Assembly: GCF_001424265.1 (NCBI RefSeq)
Contig: NZ_LMOV01000023.1
Location: 607,219 to 671,218, forward strand
Length of the DNA stretch: 64,000 nt
Source of the DNA: Acidovorax sp. Leaf160
Lineage (GTDB): Bacteria > Pseudomonadota > Gammaproteobacteria > Burkholderiales > Burkholderiaceae_C
Direction of reading: 5' to 3'
The first letter of the stretch is position 1. Each line of letters begins with the position of its first letter. Below, one piece after another: positions 1 through 12,529 of the stretch. The translations under genes and the position numbers were made by a program. The notes under the pieces are model-generated. The model worked only from the letters and a program-made list of their open reading frames with translations. It was not told the origin of the DNA and ran no database searches.

Positions 1-217
1 CGTCGGCCATCAGCCGTGCGATGGTGGTCTTGCCGACACCCGGCGGGCCCCACAGGATGCAGCTGTGCGGCCGGCCCGACTCGAAAGCCAGCCGGAGCGG
101 CATGCCGGGCCCCAGCACGTGCTGCTGGCCGATCACCTCGCCCAGCGTGCGAGGGCGCAGGCGTTCCGCCAGGGGCTGGTGGGCAGGTGCGGCAGCGGGG
201 GAAGGACGGGCGGTCAT
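1..217 (-). CDS. rarA: Replication-associated recombination protein A (partial, N-terminus)
   Basis: N-terminal 72 residues of a RarA/MgsA AAA+ ATPase; the rest lies beyond the left edge. The visible part has the family pattern: a short leader, the [16 protein letters not shown] segment, then Walker [10 protein letters not shown]. The start is the ATG at 217. RarA is a clamp-loader-like ATPase acting at stalled replication forks. It lies downstream of lolA and ftsK on the same strand, the order also known from E. coli, which strengthens the call. A small opposite-strand gene separates it from lolA, so it probably has its own promoter. Confidence 0.9.
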   Translation of the reverse strand, partial: MTARPSPAAAPAHQPLAERLRPRTLGEVIGQQHVLGPGMPLRLAFESGRPHSCILWGPPGVGKTTIARLMAD

Positions 218-342
218 GGTGGCGGTGGCGGGGTTTCGATGGGAGGACGAAGCACGGCGGGGCAACGATCGGCCGCGCCTGCGACAGCGCGACCCGTCGC
301 GAAGCCGCTATGCTGCCAGCCCCATCCTGCCGAGGACTGCCC

Positions 343-708
343 ATGCATACCGCCGCCGCCATCGTTGTCGGGCTGATCGCCCTGCTGCATATCTACATCC
401 TGGTGCTGGAGATGTTTCTGTGGGACAAGCCCGCGGGCCTGCGGGCGTTCGGCATGAGCCAGGACAAGGCAAGCGCCACCAAGGTGCTGGGCGCGAACCA
501 GGGCCTCTACAACGGGTTCCTGGCCGCCGGCCTGCTGTGGGGCCTGTGGCTGGGTGGCGATTTCGGTCGGCAGGTGCAAGTGTTTTTCCTGCTGTGCGTG
601 CTGGTGGCGGGCGTCTTCGGGGCGTTGACGGCCAGCCGCAAGATCCTGTTCATCCAGGCCGTGCCGGCCACCATCGGGCTGCTGCTGGTGATGGCGGCCG
701 CGCGCTGA
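343..708 (+). CDS. DUF1304 family small membrane protein
   Basis: A 121-residue, very hydrophobic protein with about four predicted membrane helices (roughly residues 3-23, 48-68, 75-95 and 100-118). The motif [17 protein letters not shown] and the following [10 protein letters not shown] segment are typical of DUF1304 inner-membrane proteins, whose function is unknown. The ATG at 343 is preceded by GAGGA eight bases upstream. An in-frame ATG at 310 would add 11 non-hydrophobic residues and is less likely. It sits convergent with lolA and divergent from rarA, interrupting an otherwise conserved minus-strand cluster. Confidence 0.8.
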   Translation: MHTAAAIVVGLIALLHIYILVLEMFLWDKPAGLRAFGMSQDKASATKVLGANQGLYNGFLAAGLLWGLWLGGDFGRQVQVFFLLCVLVAGVFGALTASRKILFIQAVPATIGLLLVMAAAR

Positions 709-770
709 GCGGACCTGCGGGCGCGGGGAGGCCTGCCCCCCCACCAGCCACCAGCCCGCCGCGCTGATGC

Positions 771-1403
771 TTATTGCGTCACCACGTCGGCGCCTGCAGG
801 TGCCTTGAACTGGAAGGTGGCCGCAGGCAAGGCCGCGTTGGCCTGCATCGAGGCGAACCGGATCTGCGAGCGCTGGCCGAAGCTGTCGAGTATGTCCAGC
901 GCCGCCAGGTTGTCGCCTTCGAAGCCCACGCGCACGCTCTTCAACTGCCCATCGGCTGCCTTGGGCGTGGCGACCACCCACTGCAGGTTGTCCTGGTCGG
1001 GCGCGGGCTGCAGGGTGAAGTCCTTCTGCAGCGCCTTCAGGTCGGGGGCAGAGGCGAGCAGCGCCGCAGGCGTGGAGCCCAGCGCCTGGTCCTGCGACCG
1101 CTGCGTGACCTGGTTCAGGTCGGCGTCGTAGAGCCACAGCGTCTTGCCGTCGGCGACGATGGTCTGCTCGAAAGGCTTCTTGTAGGCGAACTTGAACCGG
1201 CCCGGACGCTGGAATTCGAACGTGCCCGAGGAGGTCTTGACCCGGGGCGCCTGGCCGTCCTTGGCGGGCGAGGTGACGGTCTGCGTGAAGTCGGCTCGGC
1301 CGGACTGCGCGCCCCGCATGAAGGACTCCAGGCTTTTCAGGCCGTCGGCGCTGGCAGATTGGGCGCCTGCAGCTATCAAAAACATAGCAATCCACTGCTT
1401 CAC
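771..1403 (-). CDS. lolA: Outer-membrane lipoprotein carrier protein LolA
   Basis: A 210-residue periplasmic chaperone that carries lipoproteins from LolCDE to the outer membrane. It has a Sec signal peptide (about residues 1-19, ending ASA), then the LolA fold with FTQTVTSP, SGTFEFQRPGRFKFAY and LWLYDADLNQVTQR. The start is GTG at 1403, supported by GGAG just upstream; no ATG fits. It follows ftsK by 115 bp on the same strand, the usual synteny. The hydrophobic core of the signal peptide (IAMFLIAA) is encoded by a copy of the dispersed 17-nt palindrome at 1372-1388. Confidence 0.95.
   Translation of the reverse strand: MKQWIAMFLIAAGAQSASADGLKSLESFMRGAQSGRADFTQTVTSPAKDGQAPRVKTSSGTFEFQRPGRFKFAYKKPFEQTIVADGKTLWLYDADLNQVTQRSQDQALGSTPAALLASAPDLKALQKDFTLQPAPDQDNLQWVVATPKAADGQLKSVRVGFEGDNLAALDILDSFGQRSQIRFASMQANAALPAATFQFKAPAGADVVTQ
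1372..1388. repeat. 17-nt AT-rich palindrome, copy 1 (inside lolA)
   Basis: GCTATCAAAAACATAGC, arms GCTAT/ATAGC. It lies in the signal-peptide codons of lolA and reads GCT-ATG-TTT-TTG-ATA-GC on the minus strand. Confidence 0.9.
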
Positions 1404-1466
1404 GGGGTCTCCTCGGACGAATGGCTAAAGGCTTCAGATGGGGCAACCGCGCCGCCGTTCAAGTCG

Positions 1467-1486
1467 GCGGGCGGTGCGCCGCCCGC
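1467..1486. other. GC-rich stem-loop between ftsK and lolA
   Basis: Perfect 8-bp stem GCGGGCGG/CCGCCCGC with a TGCG loop, in the 115-bp ftsK-lolA gap. There is no U-tract on either side, so it may stabilise or process an ftsK-lolA transcript rather than terminate it. Confidence 0.4.
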
Positions 1487-1518
1487 AGCGGGCCCGGCAC
1501 CGCAGGCTGCCAAGGGCC

Positions 1519-5163
<3,645 letters not shown>

Positions 5164-5173
5164 CAGCGCGGGC

Positions 5174-5179
5174 TATAAT
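5174..5179 (+). promoter_or_regulatory. Candidate -10 box for rpmB-rpmG
   Basis: A perfect TATAAT lies 11 bp after the trxB stop in otherwise GC-rich sequence. No good -35 is seen at 16-18 bp spacing, so the call is tentative. It would leave a roughly 170-nt leader before rpmB. Confidence 0.4.
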
Positions 5180-5353
5180 CTGCGGCTTTGCTGATTTCTG
5201 CGCACTCATCTCACGGGTGCTGCGGGGCAGCAGAATCAAAGCAACGGGTTACCGCCACCCTTTCTGGCGAGGTGAGGCCGCAAGAGCAGGCCCCGCGGCA
5301 GCCGCCGCAGGGCCCTTCGCGAAACGGCCGTTGAAAACTATCGGAGTGTCCTC

Positions 5354-5587
5354 ATGGCACGCGTATGTGAAGTCACGGGCAAAGGCCCCATGGTCGGGAA
5401 CAATGTTTCCCACGCCAACAACAAGACCAAGCGCCGGTTCCTGCCGAACCTGCAATACCGCCGTTTCTGGGTCGAGAGCGAAAACCGCTGGGTGCGTCTG
5501 CGCATTTCCAACGCCGGTCTGCGCCTGATCGACAAGAACGGTATCGACGCCGTGCTCGCAGACCTGCGTGCACGCGGCCAGGCTTAA
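5354..5587 (+). CDS. rpmB: 50S ribosomal protein bL28
   Basis: A 77-residue basic protein of the large ribosomal subunit. It has the family N-terminus [12 protein letters not shown], then [15 protein letters not shown] and [10 protein letters not shown]. It lacks the two CxxC pairs of zinc-binding L28 and so is the cysteine-poor form. It is followed 14 bp later by rpmG, the standard rpmBG operon. Confidence 0.97.
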   Translation: MARVCEVTGKGPMVGNNVSHANNKTKRRFLPNLQYRRFWVESENRWVRLRISNAGLRLIDKNGIDAVLADLRARGQA

Positions 5588-5601
5588 ACAGGAGACCGAC
5601 C

Positions 5602-5772
5602 ATGGCAACCAAAGGCGGACGCGACAAGATCAAGCTGGAATCCACTGCGGGTACCGGCCACTTCTACACCACGACCAAGAACAAGAAGACGATGCCCGAG
5701 AAGATGCTGATCATGAAATTTGATCCCAAGGCTCGCAAGCACGTCGAGTACAAGGAAATGAAGCTGAAGTAA
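5602..5772 (+). CDS. rpmG: 50S ribosomal protein bL33
   Basis: A 56-residue basic protein of the large ribosomal subunit, beginning [14 protein letters not shown] and ending EYKEMKLK. It contains no cysteine, so it is the zinc-independent type that does not depend on zinc supply. The ATG at 5602 follows an AGGAGA ribosome-binding site. It is the second gene of the rpmB-rpmG operon and is followed at once by a strong terminator. Confidence 0.97.
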   Translation: MATKGGRDKIKLESTAGTGHFYTTTKNKKTMPEKMLIMKFDPKARKHVEYKEMKLK

Positions 5773-5796
5773 TCCTTCAGCGGCATCGCCTTCAAG

Positions 5797-5820
5797 AAAC
5801 CGCCTCCGGGCGGTTTTTTT
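5797..5820. terminator. Intrinsic terminator after rpmG
   Basis: Perfect 8-bp stem AAACCGCC/GGCGGTTT with a TCCG loop and a run of seven T on the plus strand. The A residues before the stem give a short U-tract on the other strand, so it may also stop the converging MocR-type gene. Confidence 0.9.
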
Positions 5821-7390
5821 ATGCCCGCAAGGTCTTGGCGATGGCCTCGGCGGGTGCGCGCTGCTGCTGCGCCGCCATCAGTTCGCCGAGCACGCGGTAG
5901 CCCGCCTCCACCTGCGGAGTGAAGGGCCTGCCGCAGCTCATGCGCAGGAAGTGCTCGTACCGTCCGGTATTGGAGAACATCGAACCCGGCGCCACGCGAA
6001 TGCCGCGCGACAGGGCTTCGTCATAGAGGCGGCTGGTGGAGATGCCCGCCGGCAGTTCCATCCACAGGCTGATGCCCCCGGGCGGCAGACTGAGGCGCGT
6101 GCCTGGCGGAAAGTAGCGGGCGATGGCCTGGGCACCCGCTTCGCGCTGCGCTCGCAACTGCATGCGCATGCGGCGCATGTGGCGCTCATACGCCGGGGAA
6201 TCGACGCTGCGCGCCGCCAGCAGCTGAGACCACGACTGCATGTTGCGCGTGCGGGCGAACTTCAGCATCTGCACCCGGGCATGCCAGCGGCCCGCGCTCA
6301 TCCAGCCCTGCCGCAGCCCGGGCGCGAAGCTTTTGCTGAGCGAGGCGCAATAGATCACCTGGCCCGCATCGCCCGGCCGGTCCCAGGCCTTGGCCGGCCG
6401 CAGCGGCACGGGCGATTCGACGAACTCGCGGTAGATGTCGTCCTCGATCAACGCCAGTCCGTATTCGACGCACAGGGCCACCAGCCGCTCCTTGTGCGCA
6501 TCGGGCATGACGCTGCCCAGCGGCATCTGCAGATGCGGCACGACCACCACGCCCTTCAGGCGCGGCTCGTTGCGGGCCGCCAGCTCCAGCGCCTCCAGCG
6601 AGATCCCGGTGCGCGGGCTGCTGGGAATTTCCAGCGCCCGCAGGCCCCGCACCTCGATCGCCTGCAGGATGCCGAAGAAGGTGGGCGACTCCACCGCGAT
6701 GACGTCGCCCGGGCCGGCGATGGCGTCGAGCGCCAGGTTCACGGCCTCCGAATTGCCGTGCGTCGCGCCGATCTCGTCCGGCGCCAGGCTGACGCCGAAG
6801 GTCAGCGCATGGCGCGCCATGGCCTGCTGGAATTCCGGGTGCGTGGTGGGCGCGGAGGGCCCATAGACCAGCACGTCGGGCTGCTCGCGCAGCAACTGCG
6901 CGGCCAGCCGGTTGAGGGCCGCGGCATCGAAGAGGCTGGGCGCCGGCATGGCGCTGCCCAGGTCCAGCACGCCCGGGCCGGCCAGGCGTGCCTTTTCCAG
7001 AAACAGCGAGATGCGCTCGTTGATGCCGGCGAACACCTGCGGGTCGGGCTGCAGCGGCTCGTGGATGTCGGGCTCGCGCACGGCGGGCAGCGCATCGGCC
7101 CGCTGCGGGCTGCGCACGAAATACCCCACCCGCTCGCGCGCCTCGACGCGGCCGTCGGATTCGAGCTGCCGCAGCACCTGCAAGGCCGTGGTCAGGCTGA
7201 CACCGTGGCGCTGGCACAGCTCGCGCACCGAGGGCAGCCGCATGGCGGGCGCCAGGGTGCCGGCAGCAATCGCCTGCTCGTACAAGGCCGCCAACTGGCG
7301 GTAGCGCGGTGCATTGCCGCTCGCCGGCCGGGGCGCCGCTGCGGCCCCGGAAGCAGGGGGCACGGGGAGAGGGACGGAGTGGAGGGTCAT
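5819..7390 (-). CDS. MocR-type GntR regulator with aminotransferase domain
   Basis: A 523-residue fusion. Residues 28-94 form a GntR winged helix (RLPSVRELCQRHGVSLTTAL), and residues 120-520 a fold-type I aminotransferase domain. The PLP-binding lysine is K353 in SLSKSFAPGLRQGW, and LIEDDIYREF holds the cofactor-contacting Asp and Tyr. MocR/PdxR proteins generally use PLP-linked ligands as effectors and seldom catalyse. The ATG at 7390 is chosen; an upstream in-frame start adds 11 arginine/proline-rich residues. It diverges from a DUF2917 gene across a gap containing a 10-bp dyad, which is a likely operator. The target pathway is not visible. Confidence 0.88.
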   Translation of the reverse strand: MTLHSVPLPVPPASGAAAAPRPASGNAPRYRQLAALYEQAIAAGTLAPAMRLPSVRELCQRHGVSLTTALQVLRQLESDGRVEARERVGYFVRSPQRADALPAVREPDIHEPLQPDPQVFAGINERISLFLEKARLAGPGVLDLGSAMPAPSLFDAAALNRLAAQLLREQPDVLVYGPSAPTTHPEFQQAMARHALTFGVSLAPDEIGATHGNSEAVNLALDAIAGPGDVIAVESPTFFGILQAIEVRGLRALEIPSSPRTGISLEALELAARNEPRLKGVVVVPHLQMPLGSVMPDAHKERLVALCVEYGLALIEDDIYREFVESPVPLRPAKAWDRPGDAGQVIYCASLSKSFAPGLRQGWMSAGRWHARVQMLKFARTRNMQSWSQLLAARSVDSPAYERHMRRMRMQLRAQREAGAQAIARYFPPGTRLSLPPGGISLWMELPAGISTSRLYDEALSRGIRVAPGSMFSNTGRYEHFLRMSCGRPFTPQVEAGYRVLGELMAAQQQRAPAEAIAKTLRA

Positions 7391-7477
7391 GGGAGCACGT
7401 CGCGGGCGTGGAGGCGGCGACATCGATCATGCCAAAGCCGGCCCCGGCCGGGCAGATACAGGCAGGCCCGCAGGACA

Positions 7478-7512
7478 CCATAACAGCGCAGAAAAATCCG
7501 CCGCTGTTATGG
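7478..7512. promoter_or_regulatory. Inverted repeat, candidate operator of the MocR-type regulator
   Basis: Perfect 10-bp arms CCATAACAGC (7478-7487) and GCTGTTATGG (7503-7512) with a 15-bp spacer, in the gap between the divergent regulator and DUF2917 genes. The arm centres are about 25 bp apart, which suits a dimeric GntR-type regulator. Confidence 0.55.
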
Positions 7513-7626
7513 ACCGGCGGATCGGCGCCTGTGCCTGCCCCGATCGGGCCGGGTCCCCTACGCTCAAGGCCATTCCTGAAACGCTTTCGCCCACCGTTTT
7601 CAGGCCACTCGCCCCAGGAGCCCCCC

Positions 7627-8067
7627 ATGCCTTCCAGCACCGCACCCATCGCCACCGCACCCCGAAACGCCAGCGCCCCACCGAGCGCCGCTGCGCGCAC
7701 CGACCTGCCCGCCCGTTGCAGCACCTGGGTGTGCCTGCCGCCGGGCGCCATGCTGCAGGTGGAAAGCGGCCGGGTCCGGCTGGCCAGCGGGCCGGCGATG
7801 TGTGGACAGATGCTGCTGGCGCGCGGCATGCCCCATGTGCTGGAGGCCGGCCAGGCCTGGTGCGTGCCATCGGGCGGCAGCGCGGCCTGGGTGCAGCTGA
7901 CGAACGCAGGCCCGGACAAGGCGTGCGTCGCGCTGGCGGAACCCCCTCCGGCGCCCGCCCGCTTTGCCGCATGGACCCGCGCCCTGGCGGGCTTGCCGGC
8001 GCGCTTGGCAGGCTGGCGGCAGCGGGCGCGAGCGACAGCCGCCGGAGGCGCCATCTCGCAGGCCTGA
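7627..8067 (+). CDS. DUF2917 family protein
   Basis: A 146-residue protein of unknown function. A disordered Ala/Pro/Ser/Thr-rich N-terminus (about 1-30) is followed by a small predicted beta-rich domain. That domain has the LQVESGRVRLA segment and the VLEAGQAWCVPSG strand typical of DUF2917, and resembles a cupin-like fold. The C-terminus is Arg/Ala-rich. It diverges from the MocR-type regulator, and this pairing suggests direct regulation. The ATG at 7627 follows a CAGGAG site. Confidence 0.7.
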   Translation: MPSSTAPIATAPRNASAPPSAAARTDLPARCSTWVCLPPGAMLQVESGRVRLASGPAMCGQMLLARGMPHVLEAGQAWCVPSGGSAAWVQLTNAGPDKACVALAEPPPAPARFAAWTRALAGLPARLAGWRQRARATAAGGAISQA

Positions 8068-8127
8068 GCGGGCGCCCCGCCGGATGTGCGCCGCGCCTGG
8101 GCCAGCCCCGCCCGGGCCTGCGTGGAT

Positions 8128-9402
8128 TCAGCCCTTGCGCGTCCACACCGCGGCGAAGAAGCCGTCGGTCTGGTGGGTATGCGGCCAGAGGCGCAGGTTC
8201 TGTGTGCCGGTGGCGCCGCCGCGGCACAGGCGGGCGGCATGCTCCACCTTCAGCTGGGTCAGCAGCTCGCCCGCATCGGCCGGCTCGAAGTCGGGATGCG
8301 CGGCGGTGAAGGCATCGGCGATGGCTTCGTTTTCCTGCGGCAGCACGCTGCAGGTGGCGTAGACCAGCCGGCCGCCGGGCTTGAGCAGCCGCGCGGCGCT
8401 GGCCAGGATGGCCGTCTGCTTGGCCGCCAACTCCTGCAGCGCCTCGGGCGACTGCCGCCACTTCAGGTCGGGGTTGCGGCGCAGCGTGCCCAGGCCCGAG
8501 CACGGCGCATCCACCAGCACCCGGTCGATCTTGCCGGCCAGGCGCTTGACGCGGTCGTCGCGCTCATGCGCGATGGCGGCCGGATGCACGTTCGACAGGC
8601 CGCTGCGGGCCAGGCGCGGCTTGAGCGCGTCCAGCCGATGGGCCGACACGTCGAAGGCATACAGCCGGCCGGTGTTGCGCATGCTGGCGCCGATGGCCAG
8701 CGTCTTGCCGCCGGCGCCGGCGCAGAAATCGACCACCATCTCGCCGCGCTTGGCGTCCAGCAGCAGGGCCAGCAGCTGCGAGCCTTCGTCCTGCACCTCG
8801 ATGGCGCCGCGCACGAAGGCGGGCAGCTTGGTGAGCGCCGGCTTGCCGTCCACGCGCAGGCCCCAGGGCGAATAGGGCGTGGCAACGGCCTTGATGCCGG
8901 CTTGCGACAGCTCTTTCTGCACCTCGGCCCGCTTGTCCGACAGGGCATTGACGCGCAAGTCGAGCGGCGCGCCCTGCTGCATGCTTTCGGCCAGCGGCCA
9001 GAAGCCGTCACCCAATTGCTCCTTGAGCGGCGCGACCAGCCATTCGGGCAGGTTGTGGCGGTGGCGCTCCATCAGGTCGTCCGGCTGCAGCGTGTCGCAC
9101 TGCTCCAGCCAGTTCTTTTCCTGGTCGTTCAGCGCGCTTTTCAGAAAGTCGCGCGGGCCGTGAAAGCCCAGGATGGCCAGGCGCCGCTCCTTGGGGCCGC
9201 TGCCGGAGCGGGCGAGCTGCTCGAACAGCAGCTTCTTGCGCAGCACGGCGTAGGTGGTCTCGGCCAGGGTCGCACGTTCGCGCGGGCCCAGCGACCGGTT
9301 GTCGCGGAAGAATCGGGAAACGACGGAGTCCGCCGGGTGTTCGAAGGTCAAAGTCAGCCTGACTAGTTCAGCGCAGGCGTCCAGAAGGGCTTTTGGGTGC
9401 AT
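8128..9402 (-). CDS. RsmB/NOP-family RNA (cytosine-5) methyltransferase
   Basis: A 424-residue SAM-dependent methyltransferase that forms 5-methylcytosine in RNA. It has the SAM motif DFCAGAGGKTLAI, the VDAPCSGLGTLRRNPD segment with the PC cysteine, and YATCSVLPQENE with the TC catalytic cysteine. The two cysteines are the catalytic pair of this family. The N-terminal ~150 residues are helical but lack a clear NusB-like domain, so the exact target (rRNA or tRNA) cannot be assigned. The ATG at 9402 (MHPKALLDAC) is chosen; the upstream extension is low-complexity Arg/Cys. Confidence 0.9.
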   Translation of the reverse strand: MHPKALLDACAELVRLTLTFEHPADSVVSRFFRDNRSLGPRERATLAETTYAVLRKKLLFEQLARSGSGPKERRLAILGFHGPRDFLKSALNDQEKNWLEQCDTLQPDDLMERHRHNLPEWLVAPLKEQLGDGFWPLAESMQQGAPLDLRVNALSDKRAEVQKELSQAGIKAVATPYSPWGLRVDGKPALTKLPAFVRGAIEVQDEGSQLLALLLDAKRGEMVVDFCAGAGGKTLAIGASMRNTGRLYAFDVSAHRLDALKPRLARSGLSNVHPAAIAHERDDRVKRLAGKIDRVLVDAPCSGLGTLRRNPDLKWRQSPEALQELAAKQTAILASAARLLKPGGRLVYATCSVLPQENEAIADAFTAAHPDFEPADAGELLTQLKVEHAARLCRGGATGTQNLRLWPHTHQTDGFFAAVWTRKG

Positions 9403-9518
9403 GGTGCGATTGTCCCACTGGCGCCGCGCGGCACAGCGGCACCGGAAAACGCAGCGACACTGGCAGCCGCCGCCGCGCTCCATCGCGCCGCACTCCTCCT
9501 ACGCACTCTGCCTCAGCC

Positions 9519-9782
9519 ATGAACGATGAACTGCCCCCGCTGCACCGCACCCCGCCCGGCCGCTACCGCCACTACAAAGGACTGCTGTACGAGGTGATCG
9601 ACACCGTGCGGCACAGCGAGACACTGGAGCCGATGACGCTCTACCGCGCGCTCTACGGAGAGCGGGGGTTGTGGGTGCGCCCCGCAGCGATGTTTGAAGA
9701 GACCGTGGTGATCGAAGGCCAGGAGCAGCCGCGTTTTCGCCGTGTGGAGCCCGATGCGGCGCCGGAGCACCGAGGCAGCTGA
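9519..9782 (+). CDS. DUF1653 domain protein
   Basis: An 87-residue protein that is nearly all one DUF1653 domain: GRYRHYKGLLYEVIDTVRH, then YRALYGERGLWVRP, and MFEETVVIEG. This is a small beta-barrel-like domain found alone or fused to other enzymes. Its biochemical role is unknown. It is divergent from the methyltransferase gene, 116 bp away. Confidence 0.85.
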   Translation: MNDELPPLHRTPPGRYRHYKGLLYEVIDTVRHSETLEPMTLYRALYGERGLWVRPAAMFEETVVIEGQEQPRFRRVEPDAAPEHRGS

Positions 9783-9818
9783 GAATCGCAAATCGCGCTC
9801 TCCATCACTGGGTTTCTA

Positions 9819-9835
9819 GCTATTAATTTCATAGC
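9819..9835. repeat. 17-nt AT-rich palindrome, copy 2 (intergenic)
   Basis: GCTATTAATTTCATAGC, arms GCTAT/ATAGC, 36 bp after the DUF1653 stop. There is no T-run beyond it, so it is not a classical terminator. Confidence 0.9.
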
Positions 9836-10031
9836 GATTCATGGCTGGCGTGACGAGAATGACCCGAGCGCGGGACGGCGGATTGCCGCCGCGGCCCGGC
9901 CGCGAAACCTCCGCCCGCCATGCGCCATCGAACGCGCTTATCCTCTCGTGCATCGGCCGGCCGTTGCCCTCCCCCGCTGGACGGCCCGATGCTGCATGCA
10001 ACCTCGGCCCGACCCTCCCGGCAAGCTCTCG

Positions 10032-11096
10032 ATGCCCTCCATTCAGCCTCCTGCTCCCTCCGCTGCGCCGGTCTCCGAAGCCCCCTTGCGGCCGCCGGGC
10101 GCCGGACCCCACTTCAACGAGGTGCACCGCCTGGACGCCCAGCACAGGCTGCGCGTGCTCGACTCCCGGCCAGAGCAGGCCTTCGACGACCTCACCATGC
10201 TGGCTTCCGCCGTGTGCCAGGCGCCCATCGCGCTGATCTCGCTCGTCGACGCGGATCGCCAGTGGTTCAAGTCACGCAGGGGCGTCGACACCTCCGAGAC
10301 GCCGCGGGAAACCTCGTTCTGCGCGCATGCCATCCTGGCGCCCGACTCCGTGCTCGAGGTGCCGGACGCGCACCTCGACCCGCGTTTCGCAGGCAATCCG
10401 ATGGTGACCGGCGAGCCGCAAATCCGCTTCTACGCCGGCGCGCCGCTGATCACGTCGAACGGCCTGCCCATCGGCACCATCTGCGTGCTGGACCGCGAGC
10501 CACGGACCTTGTCGGACACCGAGCGCCTCGCCCTCGCATCGCTGGCCCGGCAGGTGGTGACGCAGCTGGAACTGCGCCAGGCGATGGCCGGCCTCGAACT
10601 CGACAGCATGACCGAAGGGCTCGCCGGACTCTGGAACCGGCGCTGCCTGGACCGCAACCTCATCACCAGCGCGGAGGAAAGTCACAAGAGCAGCCAGCCG
10701 CTGAGCCTGGTGATGATCGACCTCGACCACTTCAAGCGCGTCAATGACGAGCTGGGCCACCCGGCAGGCGACGACGTGCTGCGGCATGCCGCCGAAGTGG
10801 TTCGCGGCGCCATCGCGCCGGGCCATTTCGCCGCGCGCTTCGGGGGCGAGGAATTCTGCGTGCTGCTCCCTGCGACCGGTACGGCGGATGCCCGGCAGAC
10901 GGCCGACGCGCTGCACGCCGCGCTGATCGGCACCCACTGGCCCCACCGGCCGGTCACGGCCAGCCTGGGCGTGGCCACCGCAGGGGTCGATGAACGGTGC
11001 GATGTCAGGGCGCTGCTGGCGCGGGCCGACCGCGCGCTGTACGAAGCGAAAGCCGGCGGGCGCAATCAGGTGCGCGTGTTCAGCGGCTGGTCCTGA
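10032..11096 (+). CDS. GAF-GGDEF diguanylate cyclase
   Basis: A 354-residue soluble protein predicted to make cyclic di-GMP from two GTP. A GAF domain covers about residues 45-180 (LISLVDADRQWFK, FCAHAI, PLITSNGLPIGTICVLD). The GGDEF domain covers about 190-350, with the active-site motif GGEEF at 271-275. The allosteric RxxD inhibitory site usually five residues upstream is absent (APGH instead), so product inhibition by that route is unlikely. The ATG at 10032 is preferred; starts at 9996 and 9948 are also in frame and no strong ribosome-binding site decides. It is transcribed alone. Confidence 0.9.
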   Translation: MPSIQPPAPSAAPVSEAPLRPPGAGPHFNEVHRLDAQHRLRVLDSRPEQAFDDLTMLASAVCQAPIALISLVDADRQWFKSRRGVDTSETPRETSFCAHAILAPDSVLEVPDAHLDPRFAGNPMVTGEPQIRFYAGAPLITSNGLPIGTICVLDREPRTLSDTERLALASLARQVVTQLELRQAMAGLELDSMTEGLAGLWNRRCLDRNLITSAEESHKSSQPLSLVMIDLDHFKRVNDELGHPAGDDVLRHAAEVVRGAIAPGHFAARFGGEEFCVLLPATGTADARQTADALHAALIGTHWPHRPVTASLGVATAGVDERCDVRALLARADRALYEAKAGGRNQVRVFSGWS

Positions 11097-11147
11097 AGCC
11101 CACCGTGCGCCACGCACCGCGGGGCTCCCCATGGTGGCTGGGCGCGC

Positions 11148-11732
11148 TCAGCTTCCCTGCTGCAACAACCTGAGCACGGCGGACGGGTAGATCGCATGCT
11201 CCTGCGCCTGTACGCGGGCCGCCAGGCTGCCGGCCGTGTCGCCCGGCAACACCGGCACCACGCCCTGCGCCAGGATGGGCCCGGCATCCAGCTCGGCCGT
11301 CACCTGGTGCACCGTGCAGCCGGCCACCGTGCAGCCCGCATCGATGGCGCGCTGGTGCGTGTGCAGGCCGGTGAAGGCGGGCAGCAGCGACGGATGGATG
11401 TTGACCAGCCGCCCCGCGTAGTGCTGCACGAAGCCCTCGGTCAGGATGCGCATGAAGCCCGCCAGCACCACCAGGGCGGGCTGGTGCACGTCGATGGCGG
11501 CGGCCAGCGCGGCGTCGAAATCCTCCCGCGTGGCGTGCTGGCGGTGGTCCACCACCTGGGTGGCGATGCCCTGGGCGCGCGCCAGCGCCAGGCCCCCGGC
11601 GCCCTCCTTGTTGCTCAGCACGGCAGCCACGCGCACGCCATGGCGGCCGGCCCAGTCCTGCTCGCGGGCCTTCTGCACGATGGCGGCCATGTTGGAGCCG
11701 GCGCCTGAGATCAAAATCACGATGTTCTTCAT
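11148..11732 (-). CDS. purN: Phosphoribosylglycinamide formyltransferase
   Basis: A 194-residue enzyme of purine synthesis that transfers a formyl group from 10-formyl-THF to GAR. Visible marks are the phosphate-binding [10 protein letters not shown] near the N-terminus and the active-site [10 protein letters not shown] with catalytic Asn and His. The downstream [17 protein letters not shown] segment holds the catalytic Asp. Length matches the family. It is divergent from the YceH-like gene with only 24 bp between start codons, so their promoters must overlap or lie inside the genes. Confidence 0.96.
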   Translation of the reverse strand: MKNIVILISGAGSNMAAIVQKAREQDWAGRHGVRVAAVLSNKEGAGGLALARAQGIATQVVDHRQHATREDFDAALAAAIDVHQPALVVLAGFMRILTEGFVQHYAGRLVNIHPSLLPAFTGLHTHQRAIDAGCTVAGCTVHQVTAELDAGPILAQGVVPVLPGDTAGSLAARVQAQEHAIYPSAVLRLLQQGS

Positions 11733-11756
11733 TTGCCCCCAATTATCCCGTCCGCC

Positions 11757-12464
11757 ATGCCCTTCGATCCCCGCACCCAACCCCTGACCCCGATCCAGGC
11801 GCGCGTGCTCGCCACGCTGATGGAAAAGTCGCGCACCGTGCCCGACAGCTACCCGCTCACGCTGAACGGCGTGGTGGCCGGCTGCAACCAGAAGTCCAGC
11901 CGCGACCCGGTGATGCAGCTGACCGATGCCGAGGCGCAGGACGCGCTTGACGGGCTGCGCCAGCGCACGCTGTCGGTGGAGATCGGCGGCAACCGGGCGA
12001 CCCGCTTCGAGCACAACTTCCCGCGCGGTGCGGGCGTGCCCGACCAGTCGGCGGTGCTGCTGTCGCTGCTGATGCTGCGCGGCCCGCAGACCGCCGGTGA
12101 ACTGCGCATCAACGCCGAGCGCTGGCACCGCTTCGCCGACATCTCGTCGGTGGAAGGCTTCTTGAACGAGCTGGCCGAGCGCAGCGACGAGAAAGGCGGC
12201 CCGCTGGTCGTGCTGCTGCCGCGCGCGCCAGGGGCCCGCGAGCCGCGCTGGGCGCATCTGCTGTGCGGGCCGGTGGACATCGCCAGCCTGACTGCGGCAC
12301 CGGGCGGCGGCGAAGGCGGCAGCGGCGGCCCGGGCGGGCTGGCCGGGCGCGTGGCCGCGCTGGAGGCGGAAGTGGACGCATTGCGTGGCGTGGTGCGCCA
12401 GCTGTGCCAGGAGCTGGGCATCGCCGCTCCGCAGCCGCCCGTGTCACCGCCCGGACAGGACTGA
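11757..12464 (+). CDS. YceH/DUF480 family protein
   Basis: A 235-residue protein of the DUF480 (YceH) family, formed of two winged-helix repeats. Signature segments are [40 protein letters not shown] and [17 protein letters not shown]. The C-terminus has a Gly-rich linker and a short predicted coiled coil ([18 protein letters not shown]). The cellular role is not established; a regulatory or DNA-binding role would be inference. Confidence 0.88.
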   Translation: MPFDPRTQPLTPIQARVLATLMEKSRTVPDSYPLTLNGVVAGCNQKSSRDPVMQLTDAEAQDALDGLRQRTLSVEIGGNRATRFEHNFPRGAGVPDQSAVLLSLLMLRGPQTAGELRINAERWHRFADISSVEGFLNELAERSDEKGGPLVVLLPRAPGAREPRWAHLLCGPVDIASLTAAPGGGEGGSGGPGGLAGRVAALEAEVDALRGVVRQLCQELGIAAPQPPVSPPGQD

Positions 12465-12529
12465 AAAGCACGACCGTGCTACAACGGCGAGATCGGTACA
12501 ACGGCTTTTCAGGACAGGAGACAGGCTGC

